Assembly (NCBI RefSeq): GCF_050624435.1
Contig: NC_134536.1
Location: 8,870,758 to 8,934,757, forward strand
Direction: 5' to 3'
Origin: Tenrec ecaudatus
Lineage: Eukaryota; Chordata; Mammalia; Afrosoricida; Tenrecidae
Length of the DNA stretch: 64,000 bases
Shown here: positions 32,955-44,516 of the stretch, one piece after another
Position numbering within the stretch: the first letter of the stretch is position 1
Layout of the letters: each line of letters opens with the position of its first letter
Translations under genes and position numbers: made by a program
The notes under the pieces: model-generated
What the model saw: the letters and a program-made list of their open reading frames with translations, nothing else
Databases searched by the model: none
What the model was told of the DNA's origin: nothing

Positions 32955-34182
32955 CCTAATACCATTACTCCCACTACTGTTCCTGAGGGTTTTATCGGTC
33001 CTGAATTCCATGTGTTGAGAGCTCTTATCTGTACCAATGTGTGTACTCCACTATAGCCAGATTTATAAGGTAGAACTGGGTCATGGTAGTGGACAAGGAG
33101 GGGGTCCGGTGGGAAGCATTCAGGAACTAGAGGAATGATGTGTGTTTTGTCAGTGATATATTGCACCCTCGTTGAATTGTCCCTTCCTGTAACCCTTCTG
33201 TGGGGGAATGCCCAATTGTCTACAGATGGGCTTTAAGTCTTCAGTCTAACCACCCTCTTTTACATCAATATAATTGTTTGTTTGGGATCTTTTGATACCT
33301 GATACCTAATCCCATCAACACCTCATGATCATGTAAGCTGGTATGCTTCTTCCTTGTGGGCTTACTTGCTTTCCTGCTAGATGGTTGCTTTAACCTCAAG
33401 TCTTTAAGACCCCAGATGCTATAGCTTTTGATAGCCAAGCACCATCAGCTTTCTTCACCACATTTGCTTATGCATCCATTTTGTCTTCAGCGATCAAGTT
33501 GGGAAGGTGAGTATCAAAGAGTGCCAAGTTCTTAGAACAAAGTGTTCTTGTGTTTAGGGAGGCCTTGAGTAGAGGCCCAAAGTCCATTTGCTATCTTAAC
33601 ATCTAACATATAAATATGTACATTGGCACCTGTCCCTTTCATTATAAATGAATATATTTACATATATATGTGCCTATAGCTATACCTCTATAAATGTCTT
33701 TTGCCTCCTAGTTCTTTCCTCTATTTCCTTTCACCTTCCTCCTGCCCCACTGTCATGCTCACCCTCCATTCAGCTCTCAGTACTTCCTCTCGAATACATG
33801 GCACTTGATCAGACCTCACCAGGCATTAATGCCCTCCTTGAAAGCAATTGTAGATCTCTTGTCATTCCCTTATCCCTGAGTTTGTTGGCTCCCAGTTTCC
33901 CCTCCTGGCCCCCTCCTCTCCCATGTTCCCTGGGGACCGCTGATCCCATTGGTTTCTCCTCAGAATTGTTTGTCCTGCCCATCTTATATAGATAGATATA
34001 GGGTGAAAGAAAAACAAAACAGACACAACAATAGATAGTTCCAGGTCTGTCTTCTGAGCCTTATGGGTGTTTGCCAGTCGGGTCTAATGAGGTGCCAAGC
34101 CCTGTCCCCAGAGTCAGAAGTCTATTTTTAGGATTCCTCGGGGACTTTGTTACTTTGTTCGACTTGCTGCCTTGTTGCACTC

Positions 34183-34768
34183 TGTGTTAGACAGGGTTCT
34201 CTAGAGAGACAAAACCAGATTACTAGTAATTATAGATATAGATATATAAAGATAGATATATAGCACAAGAAATGAACTGTTAAATTGTATACAGATAGAT
34301 AGATATATAATATAAGAAATAAACAGATAAATTATAAAGCAGTACAAATGACTCGGTGCAACTCACTCCCGTGAGAGAGTTGTGAGACACTGGCAGTCCT
34401 TCATGTCTTGAGGTAGTTCTCTGTAGAGAGAGAGCTAGGCTATCCCAGAACAGGCAGCAAACAGCAAGGCAGGTCACCAACCGACAGCCAGGTCACCAAC
34501 CGTCAGTCCGCAGCTCCAGAGATATACATTCCAATTGTGTGGCCTTAAAGGGACCTCAACTTATAGTGACACAGTTCACAGGCTAGGCATCCCACAGGTA
34601 GTGTAGCCTGTAAATTAAGGCACAGAACAAGCAAGACAGCCACACATTGTTCCAATGATCAAAGAGTAAGAGACAAGAAAGGCAAGGCTCACTGAGCCAT
34701 TTATCTCTCCACCCTTCAATTAATCCCACTTGTGTTTATTGGCCAGTCTGGCACAATAAACTATCTCA
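34183..34768 (-). repeat. 3' LTR of the ERV-L provirus
   Basis: 586 bp, TG...CA ends. In sense orientation it begins TGAGATAGTTTATTGTGCC and ends TCTAGAGAACCCTGTCTAACACA, the plan of MLT2-like ERV-L LTRs. An AT-rich degenerate microsatellite (TATAGATA units, 34234-34320) lies near its sense 3' end. The solo LTR at 32430-32954 is the same family. Confidence 0.88.
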
Positions 34769-34781
34769 ATCCACCCCTTGC
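34769..34781 (-). other. Polypurine tract of ERV-L
   Basis: On the minus strand AAGGGGTGGAT lies directly before the 3' LTR, at the position of the plus-strand primer for reverse transcription. Confidence 0.7.
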
Positions 34782-34982
34782 CAACCTGGCACCTGCACAC
34801 AATTCTTTAGCCACATATTCTTATATAATTTCCAGACATTGATGAAATCACACTTATACTTATCATTAATCATCTATCATACACATAAATGAAAACACAC
34901 TGAGTCCAATTGTATCTGATATATCATACCTGAACAAAGGAAAGATATGCAATAAGCACATAAAAAGAAAATACATTGACAA

Positions 34983-35395
34983 TTACAAACCTCGCTTTTG
35001 CAATTGATCACATGGTCGTAACTGATAGGTAGAACTACCTTCTTCTACTACCCATTCTGTATTACCTTTGCCCTCAGCAAGCACCTCAGCTGGCTGTGGT
35101 TTTTTGCCTGGTGGGGTGACCCAGACCTTCATTCCTGAGGGGTCTGAGTCATTATAAGTCCTGTCAGGATTGGGTTGCTGTAATTTATGAATTACTTTAA
35201 TCACAGGGCATGGTAGCACTAAGAGTCGGCCTATGGGACCTCCTGGATGCCATACATCTTCCTTACCTTCATTATGTAACACCAGTCCAATTTCTCCTTG
35301 GTAATCAGGATCAATCACCCCACTTAGTACAGTGACACCCTTCTTGACCTGTTGATCCAAAGGCATGAGAAGCCCAAAGTGGCCTGGGGGCATTC
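34983..35395 (-). pseudogene. ERV-L dUTPase domain (pol relic)
   Basis: The 3' part of a 248-codon open segment (34983-35729) whose start overlaps the integrase end. GVIDPDYQGEIG is dUTPase motif 3, preceded by PPGHFGLLMPLDQQ and followed by GRLLVLPCPVIKV. A dUTPase downstream of integrase is specific to ERV-L type elements. Confidence 0.85.
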
Positions 35396-36299
35396 TCAGC
35401 TGCCAGTTCTGTGGAATCCGTGCTGTGTTTCCAGGTGGGAGAGTTCCTTCCTTCGGGACCAGGACCTCCAGGCCTGAGGAACACAGGGTTTCTGGGACAG
35501 GAAGCAAAAATGCTGCAAGTGGATCACTAGGAGTAATATGGAGTGGTGCCGCTCCAGCTTCCACCCCTGGTTCCTGGAACCATGAATTCTGGCTATTGGA
35601 TACACAGCACCATATATTGGCCGCTGGTTTAGAGCGTATACAGCTTCCTGGAGAACATTGCCCCAGCCCCGCAAGTTGTTGCCACCTAGTTGGTGCCGTA
35701 ATTGTGTCTTTAGGAGCCCATTCCATCATCCTATCAATCCAGCAGCTTCAGGATGATGAGGAACATGATACAACCAGTGGATTCCATGGGAATGGGCCCA
35801 TTGCCACACTGCATTTGCTGTGAAGTGAGTTCCTTAATCTGAAACAATGCTATGTGGGATGCCATGCTGGTAGATGAGGCATTCTGTAAGTCCACGAATA
35901 GTCGTTTTGGCAGAAGCATCGGGTACAAGGAAGGCAAATCCATATCCAAAGTAGGTGTCTATTCCAGTAAGAACAAAACGCTGTCACCTCCATGATGGAA
36001 GTGGTCCTATGTAATCAACCTGCGACCAAGTTGCTGGCTGATCTCCCCGAGGAATGGTCCCATATCTTGGACTTAATGTTGGTTTCTGCTGCTGGCAAAT
36101 GGGGCACTCAGCAGTGGCAGTGGCCAAGTCAGCCTTGGTGAGTGGAAGTCCATGTTGCTGTGCCCATGCATAACCTCCATCCCTGCCACCATGTCCACTT
36201 TGTTCATGTGCCCATTGGGCGATAACAGGAGTGGCAGAGGAAAGAGGAGGACCAGTCTCCACAGCGCGTGTCATCTTATCCACTTGATTATTAAAGTCC
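35396..36299 (-). pseudogene. ERV-L integrase domain (pol relic)
   Basis: The N-terminal zinc-binding HHCC region is seen as WAHEQSGHGG and CPICQQQKPT, followed by GTIPRGDQPATWSQVDYIGP, the entry to the catalytic core. The core then passes through at least two other frames (35734-35949 and 35396-35674). I could not place every catalytic residue, and the relic is clearly dead. Confidence 0.8.
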
Positions 36300-36801
36300 T
36301 CCTCTTCAGAGGTAATCCTTTGGTGAGCGTTCATGTGAGATACAATTACCTTTACTTTCTTGGCCCATTCAGAGAGTTCTATCCACATACCTCTTCCCCA
36401 CACCTCCTTGTCACCAATTTTCCAATCATGATCCTTCCAATTCCCTGACCATCCAGCTAAACCATTAACCACAGCCCATGAATCAGTATACAGTCTCATA
36501 TCTGGCCATTTTTTTCCTTATTTGCAAACTGAACGGCCAGGTGCACTGCTTGAAGTTCTGCCCATTGGGAAGATTTCCCTTCACCACTGTCCATTAGGGA
36601 GATCCCAGAAAGGGGCTGTAGTGCTGCTGCTGTCCACTTACGAGTGGCACCTGCATATCGTGCAGAGCCATCCGTAAACCAAGCATGACTTTTTTGGTCT
36701 TCAGTTAAAGTATGGTAAGGAACTCCCCAGGAGGCCATAGGTGCAGACTGGGAGAAAGGAGGCAAAGTGACAGGAGTGGAGACTGTGGGCATTTGGGCCA
36801 C
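36300..36801 (-). pseudogene. ERV-L RNase H domain (pol relic)
   Basis: Two frames joined across a T-rich run near 36510. The first part carries WFTDGSARYAG (catalytic Asp) and SQWAELQAVH (catalytic Glu); the second carries RLYTDSWAVVNG (catalytic Asp) and SHMNAHQ. All expected acidic positions can still be found, but a frameshift separates them. Confidence 0.85.
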
Positions 36802-37002
36802 TTCTTCATGTAGCTTACTTGTTCCTTCAGGTCCTGCTTTGGCCTGATCTCATATATACCACTTCCATTTAACCATGGAGTATTGCTGGGCACGTCCAAC
36901 TTTATGATTCCGTGGGTCAGACAATACCCAGTTCATGATAGGTAGTTCAGGCCTCATGGTGACTTGGTGGCCCATGGTGAGTCGTTCAGTCTCCACCAAG
37001 GC

Positions 37003-37257
37003 TCAGTAACAGGCCAACAGCTTTTTTACAAAGGGGGAATAGTTGTCTGCAGAGGATGGCAGGACTTTACTCCAAAATCCCAATGGTCTACTCTGTGACT
37101 CACCAATAGGGGTCTGCCAAAGACTCCACACTGCATCTTTATCTACAACTGACACCTCTAGCACCATTAGGTCAGCTGGATCACATGGTACCAGTGGCAA
37201 AGCAGCTTGCACGGCAGCCTGAACCTGTTGAAGAACCTTTTCTTGTCTGGGCCCCAC
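37003..37257 (-). pseudogene. ERV-L RT connection region (pol relic)
   Basis: Continues pol after a frame break: ALPLVPCDPADLMVLE and PLGFWSKVLPSSADNYSPF are typical of the RT-RNase H connection. A stop truncates it. Confidence 0.8.
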
Positions 37258-37325
37258 TCAAAATTGGAGGCTTTTCGTGTCACTTGATAAATAGGTCAAA
37301 GTAGAACACCCAAGTGAGGGATGTG

Positions 37326-38027
37326 TTACCTCCAAAATCCAAAGAGGCCCACTAGGCATTGTGCCTCTTTTTTCGTCGTTGGGGGTGCCAAATGCAATAG
37401 CTTATCCGTCACTTTAGTAGGAATATCTTGACATGCCCCACACCACTGGACCCCTAGAAATTTTACTAAGGTGTAGGATGCCTGAATCTTCACTGGGTTA
37501 ATTTCCCAACCTCTTGTACACAGATGTTGTACCAATGAATCTAGAGTCTTTGATACATCCTCCTTAGTGGGTCCAATCAGCATAATGTCATCAATATAAT
37601 GGACCAGTGTGACATTTTGTGGAATAGACAGGTGATCAAGTTCCCTTCGGACTAAATTATGGCACAGGGCAAAAGAGTTGATGTACCCATGAGGGAGAGT
37701 TGTGAAAGTGTATTGTTGCCCCTGCCAGCTTAAGGCAAACTGCTTCTGGTGGTCCTTTGAGACTGGTATTGAGAAGAAGGCATTAGCCAGATCAATAGCT
37801 GCATACCAAGTTCCAGGAGAAATATTAATTTGCTCAAGCAATGTAATCACATCTGGAATGACAGCTGCAATTGGAGTCACCACCTGGTTAAATTTACGAT
37901 AATCCACTGTCATTCTCCAGGAACCACCTGTCTTCTTTACAGGCCAAATGGGTGCGTTAAATAGGGATGTAGTAGGAATCACCATCCCTGCATCTATCAA
38001 GTCTGATGGTGGCACTGATATCTGCAA
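37326..38027 (-). pseudogene. ERV-L reverse transcriptase domain (pol relic)
   Basis: A 233-codon open segment covering the fingers and palm of reverse transcriptase. Visible motifs are WRMTVDYRKFN, the LPHGYINS block and the catalytic YIDD (37587-37598), ending in FLGVQWCG and LVGLFGFWR, the connection region of ERV-L pol. The frame is lost on both sides. Relic only; strand and domain order match the rest of the provirus. Confidence 0.92.
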
Positions 38028-38494
38028 TCCCTCCAGGAATGCGGTACTATTTTTGGTTTGCTATTTTCCTAGGTAATGGCAATTCTAATGGTGTCCACCT
38101 TGACCTTTCCTAACTATCTCACACTCCCTTTGTATTTCACCCCGCTGTGCATGGGGCAGACTGAGCACACTTTTTGCACAGTGTCTCCAGTGCCGGGTCA
38201 GGGAGGGAACATCGTGTCTCATGGTGGGGCTGGCTGTACAGTCCTCTCTGTGCATTGGCTGCTCTAAGCAGGGATGTTGTTCCAGGGGCTTGGTGGGCCA
38301 TGATGAGGTTCTCTCTCTCTCTCTTCCCCCCCAACCCAACCCCCCTTGTAATTTGCACCTGTGTGGTCTGGACAGACACACCACTCTCCCCTGGCTGTAT
38401 CTTCAGAGCTGTCCTCTGTGTTACATTTTTCTGGGGAAGGGGCAAAATAGCTCGACTTGGGCCTCGCCCCATTGTCTTCTCTGTTAGTTTGCTA

Positions 38495-39877
38495 TAGAAT
38501 AAATTATTATGTGATTTTTAAGTTGGATGAAAAGAAAGAGAATACATCTTGATTACTATAAGCAGTTATGCTTTTTTTAGTCTGAAAATATATTTTAGAA
38601 TTTCATCTTAAGATTATTTATTGTTTTGTATGAATAGGTCATAAATATTATGGCATGAAAATTAACCTTATTCAAAAATAATAATTATTATGGAGAGATA
38701 TTAATATTGATGATGAAGCAGCAGGAGCTACTGAGTCATTTGTTTCTAACAATAGTTCTCAGCACAGACGAAATTACCAAAACATGAGTGGCAATGTTAG
38801 TGTCATGATTTGGCAATAGAATTTTCAATTTTATCATGTTTCCCACATAGAAAATGTAAATTCTTTTGAAAATATTCAAGAGTCTCCAATCTGAGACACT
38901 TGATGTGCATAAATGCACAGCCCAAAATAAGAGCCAAACCTCGAGCCTTAGCTCCATTGTATGCCTTGACAGCAGACTGAAATCCATGTTGATCTTCGAG
39001 TTGCATTTTCTGCTGGAATTTTTTCCCTCTGGTGCTTCACCTTTATGCTGATATAACATGAAGCATTTTTTCCCTTGCACCCAGGCACATTCAGGTGTCA
39101 CAGCCTGTTCTCAGAGGATCTTTCTTCTGTAATCAGTCAAGGTGTGATAGGCTATTTTCATTTGCAATCATTCACTTGCATGCATTGTCTTATCACGTGT
39201 GGGTTTATACTGGTATCCATACTCACCACCAGGTGTCAGTAAAAGCCTAAGGTAAAATTCACTGGCTGGCAACTTTCTACATAATTTAATGGCGCTAGGA
39301 GACCTCGGTGAGCCAGGAGTTCAAACACACTGCACTCCGTGGAGACTGCGGACGCCCACTGAAGCGTCTGCCTCACTATGGTCATCAGCCAACTCTGGTG
39401 CGCCGGTAGCTCCCCATTTCCAATCCTCAGCAACTGTAGCTGCCAAGGAGCAGTCGTGAATACAGGGTCTTTATCGGACGGTCTTTTCCATTTTGCTGAT
39501 TCACAGTGAGGATAGGACTTCCCCTTTCTCAGCTGCCGCAGAATCACCTTTATCTCATTTAGCTTTGAGCCCCGAGGAGGCCTGGACTCAAGCAAATGCT
39601 TAGTCATTTCTCTTGCCGCGCCGTTCTTATTCCAACATTATTTTACACGGATTCAAAATATGTCTCAGCACAACGCAGGCCTATTGCTTCTAATCAAACC
39701 ATGTGGCATAGTGATGGTAGAGGGAGACACAGTAGTAATTGTACCTTTTCAACCTTATGGCATGTCCCATCATGTGTTCCTTTCTCTCTCCCAGTGGGAC
39801 ATCACCACTCTTTCCTATTGTTCCTCAAGGGGACACTCTCAGAACTTCCCCATTCTGGTGTGGTCCCAGTTACCTTG
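38495..39877. other. Unresolved intergenic DNA with minus-strand open frames
   Basis: AT-rich to 38735, then minus-strand frames of 121 codons (38736-39101) and 123 codons (39236-39607). The overlapping frame at 38803-39006 reads smoothly (for example HGFQSAVKAYNGAKARG). I recognise no family. It could be a decayed retrocopy or chance. Confidence 0.35.
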
Positions 39878-40178
39878 GCTCCTAGTGATCTAGCACTGCT
39901 ATAGCAGAACCACCATGCGCAATGACTGGAACCAACCAAAATGCATTTCTCACAGTCTGGGAGCCTGGAAGCTCAGGGCCCTGGCTGGAGGGACGGCTTT
40001 CTCTCTGTTGGCTCGCAGTTCAGAAGGAAGCTGTTCGTCTTTCAGCATCTGTGATCCCGGCATTCCTTGGAGATCTCCATGTGTCTTGCCATCATCCTAA
40101 ATAATCCTGAGAGACGTGCCCTGGCCAGGTTGACACATATTTTGGCGGGGACACAGTTTGATCCATAGCAAATCCATA
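39878..40178 (-). mobile_element. MaLR-like LTR fragment, antisense
   Basis: Contains TAGCACTGCTATAGCAGAAC, TTTCTCACAGTCTGGGAGCC, GGAGATCTCCATGTGTCTTG and GGGGACACAGTTTGATCC, which follow the reverse complement of MLT1/MST-type LTRs in order. Confidence 0.6.
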
Positions 40179-40233
40179 ACACTTGGTGAAAATTCATTTT
40201 AAAGCAGGCACAATGCAGTGTCTGTTTAGCCCA

Positions 40234-40440
40234 GGAGGCTGGGTGGCGTAGCGGCTACATGTCGGGCTGCTAACTGCCAGGTCAGCAGTTTGAAACCACC
40301 ACTCCCTCCTCAGAAGGAAGAGAAAGCTTTCTACTCCCATAAAGTTGCAGTCTCAGAAACCCACAGGGGCAGTTCTATTCTGTCCTATCGGGTCGCTGGG
40401 AGTCGGACTGGACTAGAGGGCCGTGAGGGAGTGAGCCACC
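40234..40440 (+). mobile_element. AfroSINE, sense, complete
   Basis: GGAGGCTGGGTGGCGTAGCGGC, GTCAGCAGTTTGAAACCACC and GTCCTATCGGGTCGCTGGGAGTCGG; head, body and 3' end are all present. Confidence 0.9.
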
Positions 40441-41019
40441 GCCTATATTCCCACCGAACAGTCTTCCTTTCCCTGGTGGGTCTGCGCATCGTTGAAGATA
40501 GGGAAGAATATCAATTGGATGATGAGATTCGGCTGTGAGGGACCGTGAGCAGGGTTCACTGTGATTGCCCATCTGCTGGGTATGGAATGAGGAATGTAGC
40601 CGCTGAAGTGGAGTGCCGTGGAAGAATGGTTGGTGGCCGACTAGGGTTCAGAAGAATGGAGGGTGGCGGTGCATCTGGCCTCTGCCGTGGGACATGTTGG
40701 GGAGTCGAAGGAGGTGAGGTGTGTTCCTCATGTTTTCCAGAAGTAGGTTAGCTACCACAGATACAATCTGACATCACCTGGAGTCCTGTAGGACTATTGT
40801 CTCCCATGATTCAGACATCACCGATTCATTCCCTCTAAACCCCAAGCCTAGAAACTGAAACAAAGGGGGAGAGGGAGGCAAAATGACTTATGAGCAATGA
40901 CAGTGCCACAGAACCCAGCCCGTGGCACTTTGTAGAAGGCTCCTCCAAGACCGTCTAATGTCCTGCTGACCAATTTGGCTATGCGACGTTCAACCATCAG
41001 CATATTCCAAAAACAAGCA

Positions 41020-41192
41020 AACAAACAAACTCACTCTCAGTGAGTCCATTCTGACTCACGGCACCCAAAGAGGACAGGATAGCAGTGACTCCTGTCACCC
41101 TTTCCAGGAGGAGAAAGCCTCATCTTCCTCCCAAGGAGCGGCTGGTGGTTTTAACCTGCCAACCTCCCGGTTGCTAACCACCCTGCATTAGA
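41020..41192 (-). mobile_element. AfroSINE, antisense
   Basis: A CAAACAAACAAA tail, then GTGAGTCCATTCTGACTCACGG and GGCTGGTGGTTTTAACCTGCC. Confidence 0.85.
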
Positions 41193-41986
41193 GACCGTAT
41201 GTGATGAACAGGAGGGTGATTGCTATGGGGAAACTCAATGGACATGAGGGGAAAAGCCCGGGGGGAGGAGGAAAGAAAAAGCCCAGACATGGAGGGCCTG
41301 CTTGAAAATGCCCCAAGGGGCCCTGAATATTTCACTTCATTACAGCACAATACAGGAATGAACTTTGATGGGGCAAGATGCTGGAATGGTGGCATAAAAC
41401 TTCCCAAGAACCCACTCCTCCATGCAAGCAAAGAGAGCACAGGCCACAATTGTCAAGCTCAACATTTTCATAACTGGAAACCAACCAAAGGCTTGCAACA
41501 ATGGAGAGCATTCATTCCAGAGAAATGGCTGGATCTCAGGAAGAGGAATGAGCTGTGCGGCATTTCCACTTGCCTCAGTCCCACCACCCTACCCCCACGC
41601 TCACCCCCAACACCAGGGTAGCCTTGAAAACCAACAGTAGGAGCCTTGCAGATACTGGAATGGGGGTGGGGTGGAACAGAACAAGTGTGGAGCACCCCAA
41701 AAATCATATCCCCAGAGAATTGTCACTTCCTGGCCTGGCTGGAAGCTCCCTGGAAAAGTCCCGTCTCCAGGCAGGGCTTGTCTTTATTTGACCTGAGTCA
41801 GAGTTTACATCAAGAAGAAAGACCTGTCCTGAGGGCACAAGTCAAACCCAAGGATCAGCCATGATCTGCGATGACTGCTGTCTGAGGCAGAAGCTAATGG
41901 GAGGGAGCAAACAGATGACAAATCTAGCAAGGGGAGAGTCTGGGGGATGAGATGTTCACAGGGGGTGCTTTAAAAAGCTTTGACAT

Positions 41987-42478
41987 TGTGGTAGTCACAT
42001 AATATCATGTCAACTTGATAAATAGGTTCTAGGGGTGGAGTGTCGCCTGTCCATCAGGTCACAGCCTGATTGATGCCTCCTTGTGGGCGTGGCCTTCTCA
42101 TGAAAATTCTGGGAGTTTTCCTCTCTTCCTCCCAGAGGCGGGTCACATTCTCTGCTGCACCTTCCTGTTGAAAAACCACATGGAGCCACGCTGATGACAG
42201 CCTGAGCCCTGGAGATGCTTCCACTGGATCCACAAGACTTTCCACCCACTGGACTGTGATCTTCCTGCATTCAGCATCATTGCAGGGCTGCCTGAGTCTG
42301 AAGGGGAATTTATGGACTAGTATCGGACATAGGGGCTACTATCAGACTTATGGCCTTAATCTGGACTGGGTGGACTGGGGTGTTTCTCGATATAAAACTG
42401 CTCTTTGATATGAAGTTCTCTCTTACACATAGATGAGTGTTTCTGGATTCGTTTCTCTAGTCATCCTGGATTAACACA
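41987..42478 (+). mobile_element. Solo ERV-L-type LTR, sense
   Basis: 492 bp, TGTGGTAGTCACATAATATC to GATTAACACA. The middle (CCACAAGACTTTCCACCCACTGG, shared with 2840 and 63990) is highly similar to the other sense copies. No internal region is attached. Confidence 0.83.
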
Positions 42479-42789
42479 GACATCTTCCTGGGAATCTCTA
42501 TGTTGTCCACCTGCATGCCCACGGGAGACCTGTAAGGGCGCTGGTCTCTCCCTTCTGGCTGACCTCAAGACTCTGCACAAGGAGATCGGGAAGGCCAGGC
42601 TGCGTCATGAACTGCTGAAGCCTTGAAGGCATGGCAGCAACACAAACCCAGAGTACCAAGGCCAACGGTGGAAGACCGGTTGGTTCTGGCCTTTGAAGGA
42701 AGCTTCTACCTAGGAACTAGCTGAGCACCGAGACTCCAGGGGCAGCAGCACACACAACGACTACAGACTTCACAGAATCTATCTTGGAG
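42479..42789. other. No recognised feature
   Basis: Unique-looking sequence between a solo LTR and an RTE 3' part; possibly the diverged upstream part of that RTE. Confidence 0.4.
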
Positions 42790-43096
42790 GTTTCCCCAGA
42801 GCCTTCCTTAGAGCCGAGGATGGTAAGATAGCACCTCCCACTTCGGACATGTTGTCAAGGGAGACCAGTTCCCGGAGAGGGACATCCTGCTGAATCAGGT
42901 GGGTCAGAGAAAAAGAGGAGCGTTCTCAGTGAGCTGGATGGACCGTGTGGCTGCAACTGGACAACGCATAGCAAATGCGCGGACGGTGCAGGAGACGGCA
43001 GTGTTGTGTTCTGTTGTGCTAGAGCCCATGTGGATGGGAGTCCGCCCCGGCTTGAGGGTGCTTCACAACAGCGACAGCCTTTCAGATGCCGTTCCT
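42790..43096 (+). mobile_element. RTE-type LINE 3' part, sense
   Basis: GGACATGTTGTCAAGGGAGACCAG corresponds to the end of ORF2, and GGACCGTGTGGCTGCAACTGG and GTGTTGTGTTCTGTTGTGC to the 3' end. The tail is lost. Confidence 0.75.
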
Positions 43097-44427
43097 AACA
43101 TCACCTAAAAAATTCCCCTGAAAGGAATTTTACCAATTTCTGTTAATCAGCGGCTCATTTTGGTTAATCACCTCAGAATAAAACTGAGTTACTCGGTGCT
43201 GCCCCACGACTTGGTGTGGTTTTCGCTGTTCTCTGTTACAAAGTCAGAGAGTGGGATTGTGAAAATGGGATTCCCTCCTTAGGAAGGTGTCGGTGTAGAC
43301 AAAAATAGCACATCGACATCAGGTAGTAGTGTTGGCACCAAACGGGGACACCGCTGGAGCAAAGACCCATGTCCCTGCCCCACTCACCTGGTACTCCCAG
43401 TGTTCCCCAGTCCCCACTGAGGGAGCCTGGTTACTCCTGCCCCAAAGGCTGGGGCAGCAATGTAGCCATACAAGATACGACCCACAGCAGGCCTGAGCTC
43501 AAAGGGGACGTCGCTGTCCCCAGCCTCTTGTGTCCAAGCACACTTTTCTCAAGACGCTGGGGAGGGTTGGAAAGGAGATGGGAGGGTGGCATGCTTAGAT
43601 TCTGTCACAAGCCACAGTGAGCCCTCCAGTCTGCCCCTCTGTCTCATCTCTTGTCAGAGGAGATGCCACCAGAGCAAGGCAGAGGTCTTGCAAACCCAAC
43701 ATGGTGTGCATAATTCTTTGTTAAGAAAGAGCAAGAGCTGAGATAAACGCTAATACGAGCAAGTCACAGGTCAGCAGTCATGAATGGGGACTTCCAGTGA
43801 AGGGGGGTCACCAAGTAATGATGAGAGGTGGCACTTAGAACATGAGTGAGGGCGAGAGGGGTGATTGGAAGCTAGGCTGCAGCTCAGTCAGTGGGCCCCC
43901 CTGGAGAGTTCCCCCAGGTCTTTGGGGCACCTCCACCGTGGGAGGTAGAGTCAAGCTTTCCTCTTCACTACCCAGAAGCCACCTGTCAGAGTCCCTCCCC
44001 AGGCTAGCCTCCTGGGAAAGTCAGGAAAGACTTGAAGCGGAAGGAAAAAGCCTCTCACACCGCTCCCACCTGCTCTTCCATCTCCGCTCCAGGCGGCCAA
44101 AGCAAGGCTGGCAAGTAGGGAAGGGAGAAGGGGATAAAGTGGAGAGGCTTGGGGTTGTGACAATCACTGTGTTAGACCCACTTAATTATTAGAAGAGTTG
44201 ACCGTCTCAAGAGCGACTCCAAAAGCCATTGGAACCCCCCGCCCCCCAAGGAGCCATCCAAGAGGCAAGGGGGAAGCAAGTCCACATGGGGTCATTAAAG
44301 CTCAGGGAGCGAATGAAGTTGCACCCTGCCCACTCCAGCTCCAGCCCAGTCTGTTCAGCAATCTACAACATAACCTCCTTCGAAGCTCAGAGGGCAGGTA
44401 TATTTCAGTCCTCAAAGTGACCTCCTG
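43097..44427. other. Unique G+C-moderate intergenic DNA
   Basis: No gene recognised. AAAATTCC...GGAATTTT at 43108-43130 is a small perfect hairpin (8-bp stem). Frames of 116 and 83 codons lack features. Confidence 0.45.
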
Positions 44428-44516
44428 GCTTTTTAACACTTTTAAGAGGTCTTGTGCAGCAGTTATCCAATGCAAGGCATCATGTTACGTGTGTTGTGGA
44501 TCTATCTTTGTAAAGA
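44428..44516 (-). mobile_element. RTE-type fragment, antisense
   Basis: TTAACACTTTTAAGAGGTCTTGTGCAGC and TTGTGGATCTATC match the reversed segment seen at 4563. It stops within 90 bp. Confidence 0.55.

Larger units (their letters stand above)
34183..38121 (-). mobile_element. Defective ERV-L (class III) provirus, antisense
   Basis: Order read on the minus strand: a residual 5' terminus, RT, RNase H, integrase, dUTPase, polypurine tract, complete 3' LTR. dUTPase located after integrase and the lack of env are hallmarks of ERV-L. It is flanked by the 5-bp duplication CACTC (34178-34182 and 38122-38126). At the 5' end only the last about 10 bp of LTR (AACTATCTCA on the + strand, 38112-38121) remain and are joined directly to pol-type sequence, so the 5' LTR, primer site, gag and the start of pro-pol are missing. 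All pol frames carry stops and frameshifts. It sits inside an older antisense L1-type element. Confidence 0.9.
32052..38494 (-). mobile_element. L1-type non-coding element, antisense, split by two ERV-L insertions
   Basis: Segments 32052-32429, 32955-34182 and 38127-38494 align in order with the uninterrupted copy at 50367-52620. The + strand begins TTAATCATTTTATTGGGGGAC, the reverse complement of the family 3' end. Flanks TAGAATAATTTTTA (near 32037) and TAGAATAAATTATTA (near 38495) look like a degenerate target duplication. Removing the insertions leaves about 2 kb with no L1 ORF2 sequence. Confidence 0.78.

Noticed and set aside
35365-35823. 152-codon + strand frame
   Set aside because: Shadow of the antisense ERV-L integrase/dUTPase region.
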